From: Allodiplogaster sudhausi
Taxonomy: Eukaryota; Nematoda; Chromadorea; Rhabditida; Diplogasteridae
DNA length: 64,000 bases
NCBI GenBank assembly: GCA_945643635.1
Contig: CALZFC010000043.1
Span: 3,219,501-3,283,500, forward strand
Direction: 5' to 3'
The first letter of the stretch is position 1; each line of letters begins with the position of its first letter. The notes below the pieces were generated by a model. That model did not search any database and was not told where the DNA came from. It was given only the letters and a program-made list of their open reading frames with translations. The position numbers were made by a program, and so were the translations under genes. Shown piece after piece: positions 34,220 to 46,341 of the stretch.

Positions 34220-36482
34220 CTAGTCATTCGCAGTTGAACGAAAGACATCAGCCGCGCATTCGTCCAAAGCTCTGAAATTAAACACGTTTGCTATGAAAAT
34301 AAAAAGATTCTTACAAAATGAGTTTAAACTGAAAAAAAAATACTTGGATTGGAAGGGCTTGCCGAACTCGTAGAACGGATTCGATAGTGCATTTGTGTAC
34401 TGGAATGGCGGAGGAATTACTATGGTTAGTATGTTTCAGTTTAATAGCATTCATTCTCAAAATTTTCTTTGATTACTGCACTTGGGCTTTCGCTACCTTA
34501 TGTATACAAAACTATCAGTAGCTATACAAAAATAACGCGGTCGAAGAGAGCAGCATATGAAAAAGAGCTAACTTGCATATGAAACCGTTTGAAGATGGCA
34601 CGAATCTCTAGTTCACGCAGCGAAGTATTCGAGAGAAGAGTGACCAGGATGAAGCGCACTCCAGAATTCGAAACATAGCCGAAAGCCTACACAAAATTAC
34701 GTCTTTTGAAATGTGGATAAATATACAACCCAAAATATTAAATCAAAAACAGAATAAGAATTTAAAGTTAGCAAAAAGAAAACCAAAATGAAGGACTGGG
34801 TAAAAAACAAGTATATTTGGCAAGTAATCCGAACTCACGCGATATCTCGAGTCTGCGTTGAGCATGCCGAGGTAGAGTTCGGGTGCCTTCGGAGTCTTCT
34901 CATCGACAATGTCGAGTGTGCAGTGCACGAAGAGCTGCAGATCGTACTCGCGGGCAGCCTCGCGGTCGGCGATGCGAGTGAAGAGGCGGCTGTTCTCAAT
35001 AGTCACTGTTCAGCTACACGGACAAATGCTTTAGAAAGTGATGCAGAAAGACTGCTATGATTAATTAAAGGTGCTATGTTACTTGGGGGGGCCAGTATAC
35101 TTTTTTTTTCCTTTTCGCTCAAATCGTGCACAGGGGGGTTCTCGAGCATGGGGAACACGAATATCACGTTTGTTTTGCGCTTGCATGCAGTTTAACAAAG
35201 TTACCGTACTTAACTAGTAAAAGCCTCTCACGTGTTTGCACTGTGTTTTGCGCGTTAAGACCATGACCATGCCGGACAAGAGTGACAACGACATAAATAT
35301 ATTTACAACATGCTTCCATTAACACATAAAACGCATTGCTTATAATTATTATTACAATATTTACAAATTTGAGAGTGAGAGAGGAATGAGAGCGCGCTTA
35401 TGTAAGTGGGTAACGCTTTGCGATCTCTCGCCACAACTCATAGAGTAAGTCCTCGCTATTCTTTTCCCACTTCCAAAGGATCTCCATGAAGTGGTCGGCC
35501 CACTGTTCGCCCTTCAATCCATTGCGAGTGCGGAGCTTCCTCTTGAACTGGCTCCACAAGCACTCGATGCGTTGCGTGTGGACACCGGTCACAGGGTTCA
35601 CAAAATTGACACTGTGGTTCACCGTGCGGTGGGTGTATCCGAGATTGCCAAGGTTGGCATAACCAGCCCATTGGTCCGTGAGGAGAATCCCACCGGGGGC
35701 AACGTGTCTCTGAATGATCGCCTGAAGGGTGGCCGCGTTGCGTCGGCCTGTGATCTCAAAGAAGGCCATGCGAGTGCCGTCTTGGATGCCTCCGACCAGC
35801 CAATCCTTGCGGACAAGGCGCCCCTGGTTAAACTTGCGACGGACGACACATGTTTCGTCAAGCTGCACTACCGTACCCGGACCCCCCGCTCGACATGAAC
35901 GCAAGTTCAGGCCATGACGAGAAGAGATTAAAGTCGCGGAGGGAGAGCATATGCGCTTGGGCATTCATATTTGCCGTAAAAACGGAATAACTGAACGGGT
36001 CCCACTTCCGGGGCGCTTATATACCTCTTACTAGCGAGGGATGGGTGGTAGAGCAATGAGTAACTTAGAGAGTGAGTGGCCTCTGCCGGGATGATCTACG
36101 CCATCGGTTATGAGGGAGAGGCAATACGAATTGCTATCTACCAACACACTGACTCACAGAGTCAAAAGATCAGACAACATGTATAACATACATGATCTAC
36201 CTAACACCTCTAATGTACGGTAACTTTTTTTATACGCATAGGAGTACAAAACAAACGTGATATTCGTGTTCCCCATGCTCGAGAACCCCCCTGTGCACGA
36301 TTTGAGCGAAAAGGAAAAAAAAAGTATACTGGCCCCCCCCAAGTAACATAGCACCTAATTAAAATATTGAAGCAAAAAGGAAAGGTCCTTCTGAATGACA
36401 TATGGACTGTGAATATGCAGAGAAAAGACATTTCTAATTCTGAACTGACATCACGACCGATGATTGCGAAGCAAACAGCCAT
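34220..36482 (-). CDS. trappc2l: TRAPPC2L, TRAPP complex subunit
   Basis: Five exons, 36482-36455, 35005-34839, 34686-34573, 34399-34344 and 34271-34220, join in phase to 138 residues, the normal family size (human 140). It begins MAVCFAIIG, followed by a longin-like fold: HCTLDIVDEK, ELYLGMLNADSRYR, FGYVSNSGVRFILV, NPFYEFGKP. It ends with a short helix before TAG. TRAPPC2L is a small sedlin-like subunit of the TRAPP tethering complexes, which act as GEFs for Rab1/Rab11 on ER-Golgi and Golgi membranes. Intron 1 (35006-36454) is 1.45 kb and almost wholly occupied by a Merlin transposon. The first exon is only 28 coding bases and would be missed if the transposon were taken as a gene boundary. 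Confidence 0.9.
35070..36355 (-). mobile_element. Merlin-family DNA transposon with TIRs and 8-bp TSD
   Basis: The 1286-bp element has terminal inverted repeats of about 108 bp beginning GGTGCTATGTTACTTGG. They are identical except for one base in a G run (7 versus 8). It is flanked by an exact 8-bp duplication, TAATTAAA (35062-35069 and 36356-36363). It carries the DDE transposase listed separately. Eight- to nine-bp duplications and an IS1016/ISXO2-type transposase define Merlin. Near-identical TIRs suggest a recent insertion. It lies in TRAPPC2L intron 1, in the same orientation as the host gene. Confidence 0.92.
35398..35964 (-). CDS. Merlin/ISXO2-like DDE transposase (short N-terminus)
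   Basis: A 188-residue minus-strand frame. The catalytic core shows D in VQLDETCVV, D in LLTDQWAGY and E in RIECLWSQFKRKL, with the conserved THRTVNHSVNFVNP and HTQRIE spacing of ISXO2-type transposases (Merlin superfamily). It cuts and pastes DNA between the inverted repeats. The usual N-terminal DNA-binding or zinc-bead region is absent: the frame starts at MPKRICSPSA, only about 30 residues before the first Asp. About 390 bp remain between this start and the right TIR, so either an upstream exon is missing or the copy is truncated and depends on others. Confidence 0.88.
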   Translation of the reverse strand: MPKRICSPSATLISSRHGLNLRSCRAGGPGTVVQLDETCVVRRKFNQGRLVRKDWLVGGIQDGTRMAFFEITGRRNAATLQAIIQRHVAPGGILLTDQWAGYANLGNLGYTHRTVNHSVNFVNPVTGVHTQRIECLWSQFKRKLRTRNGLKGEQWADHFMEILWKWEKNSEDLLYELWREIAKRYPLT

Positions 36483-37089
36483 CGCTCCACGGATAACAAG
36501 ACGACGGAGCACAAACTATGGAAAAAGGCCCAAGTACGCAACTAAAAGCCAAATAACAATAACAAAAAGAAAAAGAACTTTGTATAATAAGAAGAGTGCA
36601 AGAATGACTTTCAGAATCAGCAGTCCGCCAGGCAACAACGAACGCCTGTTCAAAGGAGCACATGGAATGTCAACAAAGCAACTACCGTATACTCGTGGTG
36701 AGTGCGTTTCCCCCCTAATATTACTTTAACCCGTTGAGTTCTGTAGGATTTGAAATAAATTCCTATAATGAAGATGAAGACTGTTGTTATCTGGCAGAAG
36801 ATACCTTTTCAGTGAGTTTTTCTTTGGACCTCAGTGCAATTAGCGAATGAATGATTGTGACATGATTGAGGAAAGAATTAAATTAAAGGTCTATCTCAGC
36901 CAATTGGATGGTTGTTTGAAGAAGAAAAATCATTCAAATATTTATTCTAATACCAGTGGTTTTGTCAAAATGTCCCATGCTCAATCACCATTTCAGACGC
37001 GCGCCAGAGTGGTGAGAGGCTGCTTCTCTCATCTACTCTCTCTCTCCACTCTACTTTCCTCCATTGCCATGGGCAATGCAGCTTCTAAG

Positions 37090-39357
37090 GCCGAGACGAA
37101 ACACGTTCTGGTGCGAACTTCGTCTTATTCATTGAAAGAGAATGCCAAAACTGGATGTCTATGCAGGATCGTGCTTGTCTTCTGGATGGTCTCCCTGCTC
37201 TGAAGAATCCGAGTATTGCGGTCCACGGCGATGGCCGTTTCGTCTTTATAATCGGCGAAGGCCAAGTATGCTGAGATATCCTCAAGTCGTTGTACTTTGT
37301 AATGAATATTCGAGATGCGCGAGTTGTCTGAAGAGACTGACGTCTGCTGGTTCTCTCTGGATGTCGTTGATCTTCTCCTCTCTCAGAGAACGCGAATCGA
37401 GAGTGTCGGAGATTTGTATGACTTCGGGTTTGTGCCAACTTTTTTTTAATATTTCTAAGTTTTTAAAAACTCATTTTTCATCAAAATTCAGAGTCATGGC
37501 CGGTTTCTATGCCCTAAATGAGGAAGTTGTCGTGATCGTGGACTACAACACGGAACAGAAGACTCTGCGACAGCGCTTCCTTCTCATTAACGCCAAGCTA
37601 CTCAAGGCATCTTCCATTCAATTATCTCTAAGATCTATTTCCTATCTCCTTACTCTATGCTTATTTCGGTACTATTCAGTACTATTATTTCTGCAACTGT
37701 AAGATTGCTTGAGGCGTCTTGTCCCTTCCACCGCGGCTACTCCCTGGACATGCGCGCATCGTGGTTCTTGACACGCACGATTTGCTGCGAGCAGATTTGT
37801 GTGACAGTCGCTCCCTCCTCCAATGGTAGATACATCTTCATTCGTTAAGAATTCGGTAGTAAAAGGTTTCGGATAAGAATAAAAGATTGGAAAAGGTTTC
37901 CGAATTTGTTGCAGACCCCTTCGCCCCGCCATACGCGTTCGTTTTCCCGCGCAACCCGCTGGAACGGTCGCCAGGTCGGAATGTTACCGACTTCCTTGTT
38001 CGGGTTCGTCTTCATCTTCAGCAAGCTTACCCTCCCCTCTCCAAGTATTCATCTTCTCTCTCTCTCTCTCCCTCTCTCTCTCTTTCTCTCTCTCCTCTCT
38101 CTCTCCTCTCTCTCTCTCTTCTCTCTCTCTCTCTTCTCTCTCTCTCTTCTCTCTCTCTCTCTCTCTCTCTCAGGCAATGACAACGATCCGCGGCCAGGCG
38201 GACGAGTCGACGACTTCGATTGCGTCGATGGAGTCGCCGTTCTTCCTGTCGAGCTCCCTCCTGGCTTTCTTCGTGGACGGCTCCTCTCCCCTCGCTCCCG
38301 ATCCCACCGCAGCAATTGTTCTCAACGTCAAGTACTGTAGCTTCACGTCCAACTTATTTTTTAACATTTTTTCAGACCTTTGTAGCATCGAATTGGTGAG
38401 AATATGTTACCGAGAATAGGTATTTGCAATGGAATAGCCACAAAAGAGATGAAGAAATAACAGTGTTTTCTCTCTCCTCCAGTTCTGGCGATGCGTACAA
38501 GACGGATCTGGAGCCGGATTCGGTGACCAACTTCCCACTGGACAGCTACGGCAACGAGCCTTTTGAAACTCGTGTCTACCAGGGGGGACATCGACAGGTC
38601 TTCTTTCGGGATATCTCTTCCGTCTTATCGGCAGAGATGTTGTGCCTTGAGGCAACTCTGGTGGCGTCCTTCGTCGAGAGAGGCGGCCGTTGGCGGGCCC
38701 TCCTGGCGCGGGCGGCCTCCTTCATCGCGCACAAGACACTGCGCGCCTTCGCATACGTCGGCGCGACTTGGCCAAGGTCTGCGGAGTTTCCCTGTTTGCG
38801 ATGTACGGTATTGACCAATTGCAGACTTGGCCGCGTGCTCCTGACGGTGTCGGTGGAGCTGGCGGTCCTCTCTCTTCGTCTCCTGCAGCCTCGCCGCGCC
38901 CGAGTCGGCGTCCTCTGCACGCGCTCTCTCTGCTGGCGCGAGCTTCCCTCAGTTGCCGAGCCAACTACCATCCACTCTCTCTATCTCTCCGTCTTCCCCA
39001 CCGGACACACTCTCATCTACGACAAGGTGTACTTATTAGGAAAGGGTAAAATGCAAGGTTGAAGCTATCGATATCCGAGTAATTCGTGCAGGACGCAGAC
39101 TCGCCGCCTCCTCTCGCTCGCCTGCTGGGCTCGACTCCTCCCGTGGACGGCGTCTCCGAGCAGTTCCGTGTCCTTTCCAATCCCCACTCCGTCTCTCGTC
39201 TCACCACTCTCTCCAATTTGGCTGTCAGGTAAGAAGCAGAGCCATGACTTCTATTATTATATCTTCCAGAAAGGCTTCGTGCGATGCATTTGTTACAGAC
39301 GCGCGAACGTTGATCCGGCGACGCTTCGAATCGTCGCGGATCGACTCTGAGTGCGTG
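37090..39357 (+). CDS. Unidentified multi-exon protein (fragmentary model)
   Basis: Plus-strand exon-like blocks: about 37092-37266 (PSIAVHGDGRFVFIIGEGQ), 37319-37424 (ELSEETDVCWFSLDVVDLL), 37494-37607 (YALNEEVVVIVDYNTEQKT), about 37704-37828 (HARIVVLDTHDLLRADL), 37917-38042 (PFAPPYAFVFPRNPLER), 38175-38331 (ESPFFLSSSLLAFFVDG), 38489-38600, about 38630-38780, 39093-39229 and 39271-39357. The repeated short hydrophobic strands with intervening loops suggest a beta-propeller or similar protein. A nucleoporin of the NUP88 type is one possibility but nothing decisive is seen. Splice phases were not all reconciled. One donor appears to be GC (AAG|GCATCT). A long CT tract (38058-38173) sits in an intron. 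Nucleotides 39401-39406 (AATAAA) may be the poly(A) signal. Confidence 0.45.
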
Positions 39358-39359
39358 GA

Positions 39360-40259
39360 AGTCTCCATCTTACAAGCATCAGTCACTGACCCAGCTTCGC
39401 CAAATAAAAGACGCTTTTCTTATTAGTCTTGGAAATGCTATCGGAAGAGAGGGAAGTCAGACGCCCCCCCAACGCTTTCTCCGAATATCTTCAATGTTTC
39501 ATTATCATTGTCACTCTCCTCCGTTCCGCTCTCTCTCCTCACCAACTCGATTCTTCCTCAAGAGCTCGTTACTCTTCTAATCTTCTCTATTCTCATTTCG
39601 GTTCTCTTCAAGACTCTTACGCTAATTGTGTAATAATCATCTGTGATGATTTCATTTTCTATTATAAGCTTCTGCCTCCTAATTAGAGCTGTTCAGTGTC
39701 TTCTTTGCGAAAATGACTAACTCTCTTCAATTTTACTTATTTTCGTTCTTTTCTTCTCTCTCGCCGATCACGCTGTCCCTCTCGCGCACTCTCTTCTCTT
39801 TTCACAGTCTCTCCCCCTCTCACACTCTCTCCACTCCCTCACACTCGCTCTCCTGTTTCATATTCTCTCGCTCTCTCACACAGTCTCTCTCTCTCTCTCT
39901 CTCCCTATCTCTCTCTCTGTTCCAAATAGGCAGCTAAATAGCTGCCACTGGTCAATTCCACTCTGACCTTTCTGCTCACCGACGACTTCACATTCGCACT
40001 CGCACCTCACCCTCACTTCACTTCGTTCATTTTACATGAGCTCGTTGCTTCTTCTTTTTCTGTAAATATCAGAAAGTGTTAAAGTGCCTCCTCCTTGCTC
40101 CCTTCGCACCTCTCCTCACACTCTGCAACCGTCTTGGTTTCCCTTCCTTCTAATGTCCAGCTGCGAATCCGCTCAAACTACATTCGCATTTTTCTGATCT
40201 AATTTTGTTTATGGAGAATATCTTAACCCATTTTAAGAACTCGAGCAATTCGAGAGGAA
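39360..40259. other. Intergenic, 5' flank of the T-box cluster
   Basis: Pyrimidine-rich on the plus strand with a CT microsatellite at 39885-39920. No gene supported. It probably contains the promoter and 5' region of the first T-box gene. Confidence 0.55.
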
Positions 40260-40380
40260 ATGGCTGCCGGAGATCATGACGAGATCAACGCTCGCCTGGC
40301 AGAGGAGGCTCTCTGGGAGTCATTCCACAAGCACACCACAGAGATGATCGTCACTCGGGCTGGGAGGTAAGGGAGAGAGG

Positions 40381-40419
<39 letters not shown>

Positions 40420-41924
40420 GGAGGGACAGAGAAAGAGAGAAAGAGAGAGAGAGAGAGAGTGAGATAGGCGGAGAGGAATAAGGAGTGTGATGACAGAATG
40501 ACGACACTTACAGAAAGGTGTTCCCGAAGATCTCAGTGGACATGAGCGGACTTCGGCCGACTACTTACTACGGTGTTCGACTGTATCTCGAGCGGGCCGA
40601 CAAGTACAAGTTGGTTATGTCGTAGGAAGTTGAAGGGTGCGAGAGGAAGAGAAGAAGGAGAGAGAGAAGAGAGAAAGGAATTGAAAGGAAAGGGATAATC
40701 TCTGGTCGACTTTGAGATACCGCTTCGCAAATGGTTCCTGGACCGCTCATCCAGATGACGATGAGCCTATCGACGTGCCATTCACCACGTGCAATGATGG
40801 GTGAGTTGGAGGAGAGAGTAGGATAGAAAAAGAGGGGAGGAGGAAAGAGAGAAGAGAGGGAAAGACAGAGAAAAAAGGAGAGAGAGAGATATGAGGAAAG
40901 AGAAAGAAAACGGGAGATCAAAATGGCCTGGTCGATTATATGCCAAGACGCTTACTTTTAAGATTCATCCAGTCCGGCTCGGAATGGATGTCGAAACCAG
41001 TCGAGTTCACCCACTTCAAACTCACGAACAACATGGACGACCGCCAGCTCTCCATGGTTGGCTATTCTCTTCCCTCTTTTCTGCCCTCATCCTTCCAAAC
41101 GTGGCAACTCCCAAACTGACTTTCAAAAATGTGTCGTTGACTGTGAGAGCGAATGAAAGAGTGGTCGCTTGGTGAGTCGGTGCTTGGCTTGGAGTGAGCG
41201 AGTAAATGAATCCCCCATCCTTCTCGTCTGCCTCTTTTATGCGACTCCATTAACACCTTTGTGGTGTTGGAGAGTGTGTGTGAGAGAGAGAGAGACAGAG
41301 AGAGAAAACGAGATAAAGAACCAAGCTAAGTAAGCATCGATTTGCTATTGAGTGACAGCCTTGGGGTAGATGGGGAAGAGTTGGTGGGAGAGAGACCACG
41401 CAGCAGCCACTCCACTTTATGAAGCACTCTCATCAGTTGATACCTCAGCAGTGGTTTCCTTGCAGCTGAAGGTGCAGTCCCTGCACAAGTATGTCCCGAC
41501 CATCGTCATCTACGAATCTCTCAGTGGAAGACCGAGTATCCAGGAAAAAGGAATGACACAGATGCGCTTCCTCAAAATGGTATGGGAGGGAGAGAGAGAG
41601 AGAGAGAGAGAGCAGAGTGCGAAGGTAATGAAGGGGAGAAAGGTTGGGCGCAGCATGCGACCTACCAATAAGAATGCCATTAACAGGTGCCGTTGTCGAA
41701 GGCGGAGTTCGTGGTGGTGACGGCGTACCAGAACGAGGCGATCCGCAAGCTGAAGACTCAACACAATCCATTCGCCAAGGGCATCCGATCGCAGTCCTAC
41801 CAAGCTTCTCCTGTTGGATCAAGTTAGTCCTTCCGGTCCAAGCATTCGTGTTACTTCTTTTTATGGTAGTTCAACATCTGTCTTATTATAATTTACTTCT
41901 TTCAAAATGAGGAGCAGTAATTTG

Positions 41925-41957
<33 letters not shown>

Positions 41958-42416
41958 GGGGAGGGAGATAACTTGCCAGCAGTGATGCCCAGCTTCCCCT
42001 TTCCAGCATGCTCAAGCATCCTCTCTGGCAGCTCCTCCTCCAGCAGTTCTTCTCCTCGCAAGCGCCGTCTCTCTCACATGAGCTCTCCACTCTCGGAAGG
42101 CCCGACAACTCCGAAGCGAGAGCTTCTTCTCGAGTCCTTCTCATCCCCTCCTGTAGAGACGTCCACCGCCAATCTAGCCCCGCCCACCAGCATGCTAGCC
42201 CCGCCCACTGGCATGCTTTCCCAGGCCAATAGCATGTTTTCTCCGCCCACCCGTATGCCTTCCGGAAGCTTCCAACCCTACTATCCCTTCCAGCCAGCCT
42301 TCTTCCAGCAGACGTCCCCCTTCGGTTATCCCTACTCTATGCCGCTGCCCCCCTTCACTCCTGTGCAACAGCAGGAAACAGCGACGGAAGGCACGAAGAC
42401 GTATTGTTATCTGTAG
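40260..42416 (+). CDS. Divergent T-box transcription factor, copy 1
   Basis: Seven exons, 40260-40366, 40514-40609, 40717-40800, 40963-41056, 41466-41579, 41687-41822 and 42007-42416, are all in phase (346 residues). The T-box starts almost at the N-terminus: LAEEALWESFHKHTTEMIVT, then GRKVFPKISVDMSGL, YGVRLYLERADKY, FANGSWT, SGSEWMSKPVEFTHFKLTNN, SLHKYVPTIVIYES, VVVTAYQNEAIRKLK, NPFAKGIRS. The C-terminal tail has SPRKRRLSHMSSP, then three near-repeats of a Pro-Pro-Thr-x-Met unit and a Phe/Pro/Tyr-rich end. It is a nuclear DNA-binding regulator. The subfamily is unclear: the very short N-terminus and odd core recall fast-evolving nematode tbx genes rather than Tbx2 or Brachyury. Its neighbour at 44470 shares all exon boundaries. 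Confidence 0.92.
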
Positions 42417-44025
42417 ATCATTCTTTTTGTTGATTGTTATGTTTTAAGCTGAAATCAAGCAGTGAATTAGTGTGTCGTTTGAAATATGCTTACATTTTCA
42501 TTTTAACTTCTGTTGGTGACGTCAAAGATGTCATAATATGCTTATCATGCTATCAGGAACGAAGTAAGACGAACATAGAAGTTCTCATTGCTTGTTGTTG
42601 GACATTTTATTAATTCGGGTGGAAGAACATCTGCCGTCTCACACGATGCTATTTTTTTTATTGAACTGTTATTCAAAATCAGTAGCACTGTATCATTCCA
42701 TCTCGCGTATCCTGATTAAATCTGTGTTATCTTATTTTGCATAATAATGATAAATAATGTCTTGGACAATTGTGGTCTATGGTCTATGTCTTCATTATGC
42801 CTCATATTATTCTTATGCCGAGAATATCCACTTCCTCTCTTACCCACGCATCCCACTCACATTTCTCTAATCTTCTGGCGAGGAGGTGTGACCTCCTTGG
42901 TTCATCAGTTGAGGATAGAAGGACTACGAGCACTTTGACACTTTCGCACCAGGACGCTGACCGGTCAGAGAAACTCGGGATTCCACCCTTTGGCAGATGG
43001 AAGGGCCAGAGGCTGAGGAGGAGAAAGAGAGAGGAGAGAGAGAACGATAGAGAGAGAACGAGAGAGAGAGAACGATAGAGAGAGAACGAGAGAGAGAGAA
43101 CGAGAGAGAGAGAGAACGATAGAGAGAGCGAGAGAGAGAAATATAGAGATAGAGAGAATGGAATGAGGAAAGTGGGCATTCGATCAGTGATTCAAATGTG
43201 TTTCTCCGTGCTCTACCTTATACTCCTGCTCATGAACAGTGTCATACTTTATTGCGACGTCGGGAATGGATCGAGTTGATTTTTGGACTGTCTATGTTTG
43301 TTTTATACTACATGAATACGATATATTGCGATATAATAGCATATATTTTCGTGGTATTGAGAGAAATGATCAGAGAACAAACGAGAGAAATAGGCATGAA
43401 GATAGTAGAGAGACCACTGCCGCATTGTCTATTAGTCCTGCAATATTTCACACTTATCGTTGGCAAAGTGCGGGAACCGAACGGCAACACCAAGAGGGAG
43501 AGAGTGGGAGTGGAGAAGAAGCGAGGATGAGATCGGAGTGGACGAGAAAGGCAGATAACGGGAGAGAGAGAGGGGGGGGGAGAGAGACAGAGAGAAAGAG
43601 ATACAAAATTGTCGGCGAGATAGAAAGAGTTATTGTGGACATCTTTCATGGGTCGCCGCCTGCACTGCGGCAAGCCATCTTCGCACTTTTCCGTTCTTCC
43701 TCTTCCTCTCCACAGAGAGGTTCAAAATCTAGCCGAGTAAAAATAGAGATCCGGATAACATCTCTTTCTCTCTTTTAATTCCCCGCCCGGTATCAGCGCT
43801 ACCTTCAAAATTGCTTATTTTCCACTTTATTCACCCGAGAAAAGATATGTCATGAGTTATGTAGTTTCTAGCTTGTCTTATACTCTGCTGCTTTGACTGA
43901 GACTGTATTTGACCCAGATGAAACTGGCCTCTTTGATAGGTGAATCTCATCAATGAGCTTCATCCCAGCAGCTCCTCCATCACGTCCATTTAGCAATGCT
44001 CTCTCTTTCGCTCTCTCTCTCTCTT

Positions 44026-44079
<54 letters not shown>

Positions 44080-44469
44080 AATAGAGCGCGATACCGTAGC
44101 CAGAGGGAGGCCCCGCCCCTTCTGCCCCGTGTGCTCCTTGCTTCGCGCGTTCACAGTTGGCCTCATTTGCGCCCCCTGCCCATATTGTGTGCTTGTGCTG
44201 TTTCATTAGGTAGATCTATTGAGACTGGCTTATCGCCCTAACTGTTAAACGCTTTTCACGCCCTCCTCTCTTTCCCCCTCCTCTCCCCCTCCCTCCCCTC
44301 TCCTCGTTAGCACCACCCTTCCTGATCCCTTTGATCTATCCACTTTGATATAGCAGGCATCTCCTCACCCTACGGTGATCTCGCGCCCTGTCTACTACTT
44401 GTTGTGTACGTGCTTCCCTTACTTATTGAATTTAAATAAAAAGAAGACATAATTGAGAATCTCTGAAGA
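42417..44469. other. Spacer between the two T-box genes
   Basis: Holds GA tracts (43020-43160, 43555-43600) and a CT tract (43993-44075). Open frames here are GA/CT driven. No gene supported. Regulatory DNA of the second T-box gene is expected but not recognisable. Confidence 0.55.
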
Positions 44470-44775
44470 ATGATAGCGGCGGAGAATGTGATCGGAGGCA
44501 CTCCGATCGTGCCCATGCCGTCTTCCTCTTCGACTTCTTCCTCTCTCCACCACCCTCTCCATCATCTCCACCACACTCAACCCATCCCGGGCTTTCAACA
44601 ACAGCAGCATCCTCAGGCCGAGGAGGCCGCCAAGCCGCCGCCAGGCTTGGCGCGGGTGCCCGGAGTCGACCCCGCCTCGCAGAGGATTGAAGTGAGGCTA
44701 GCAGAGGAAGAACTCTGGCTCTCCTTCCACAAGCACACCACCGAGATGATCGTCACCAAGCCGGGCAGGTCGGTG

Positions 44776-44806
<31 letters not shown>

Positions 44807-44892
44807 TGAGTGAGAGAAAGAGAGGGAGAGAGAAAGAGGAGAGAGAGAGTGAGTGAGAGAAAGAGAGGGACAGAGAGAGAGAGAGAGAGAGG

Positions 44893-44947
<55 letters not shown>

Positions 44948-45209
44948 TGAGAGAGAGCGGGAGGGATAGAATAGCGAGAGAGAGCGAGAGAAACAGAGCG
45001 AGTTAGATACCACGTTGATTACAGGAAACTCTTCCCGAAGATCGCTCTGATCTTCACTGGCATGCAGCCAACTGTGCAGTACGGTGTGCAGCTTTTCTTC
45101 GAACGTGCCGACGAATTCAAGTATGCTTTTGATCCATCTCCCTTCTGTTTCGTTTCATCTCACTCTCTCTTCCTCTCTCTCTCTCTCTGCACTCTCTCTC
45201 TCTGCTCTC

Positions 45210-45254
<45 letters not shown>

Positions 45255-45400
45255 ACCCTCTCCCTTTGCAGGTATCGCTACGCGAGTGGCTCATGGACGG
45301 CCCTGCTCGACGAGGACGAAAAGCTCGCGAATCCCTTCACTACTTGTAACGATGGGTAAGTGAGGGCAGAGAAATTGGGCAGGTGATGAGAGAGAGAGAG

Positions 45401-45437
<37 letters not shown>

Positions 45438-46289
45438 TGGGCAGGGAGAAAAAGAGTTATATTTATACTTGCAAGAAAGAGTCCTCCATAACAGTAGTAT
45501 TACGGGTTTTGCTTAAACAGCAGTGCTTTTGCAGTATTGTCCAGACGGGAGCAGAATGGATGTCGAAAAAGGCGGAATTTTCAAACTTCAAATTGACGAA
45601 CAACTTGGAGGACCGGCAACGTTCCATGGTATGGGCACTTTATATGCACTGCACTCTATTTTTAACTTAAAAATCTGTTCCCATGCTAAAGCTGGTAGAA
45701 CAAAGATGTTGAGGTGAACTCTAACATGTGTGGTGATGGAATGAGTGATGGGCCGAGAGAGAGAGCGAGAGGAGGGGGAGAGAGCAGAGAAACAGACTCT
45801 TGTTTGACCTGGCATTCTGTGTGAGCTCACTCGGCATGGAAGGGGCTGCTTTGCCAGAGGCATCGTCGACTCTTAGGCCAAACTCTCACTCTCTGCTCTT
45901 ATCTCGCCTTCTACTCTCTCTCTCTCTCTCTCTCTCGCTCCTCCCTCCTTCCCCTACGCTCGCTCTCCCTCTCTCTGCCCCTATTCTATTTCTCTCCCTC
46001 TCTCTGCTTCCTATTCTATTTCTCTCCCTCTCTCTGCTTCCCATTCTGCCTCTCTGCTTCCCCTTCTCTCTCTATCGCTCTCTCTCTCTCCCTCTCTCTC
46101 TCTCTCTCTACCATTCTCTTATCCCTTCATTAGTGCAGCCAGTAAGAGGAATAAGAGGAATGGGAGCATCCCAAGTATGTGTTGTACTAGACTTCCCTTC
46201 ATGACACCCCGAGGCCATGGCTAGCACCAGCAGGAGCCTGCTCAGATGGGTATGCCCTGATAGACATAGCCATTTTCTGCAATAGAGAG

Positions 46290-46341
<52 letters not shown>

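Noticed and set aside
35491..35898. 135-residue plus-strand frame within the Merlin element
   Set aside because: Mirror of the transposase coding strand. The DDE motifs are only on the minus strand.
36367..36729. 120-residue plus-strand frame right of the Merlin element
   Set aside because: Antisense to the real first exon of TRAPPC2L (36482-36455), Lys/Arg/Thr-rich from AT-rich DNA, with no family features.
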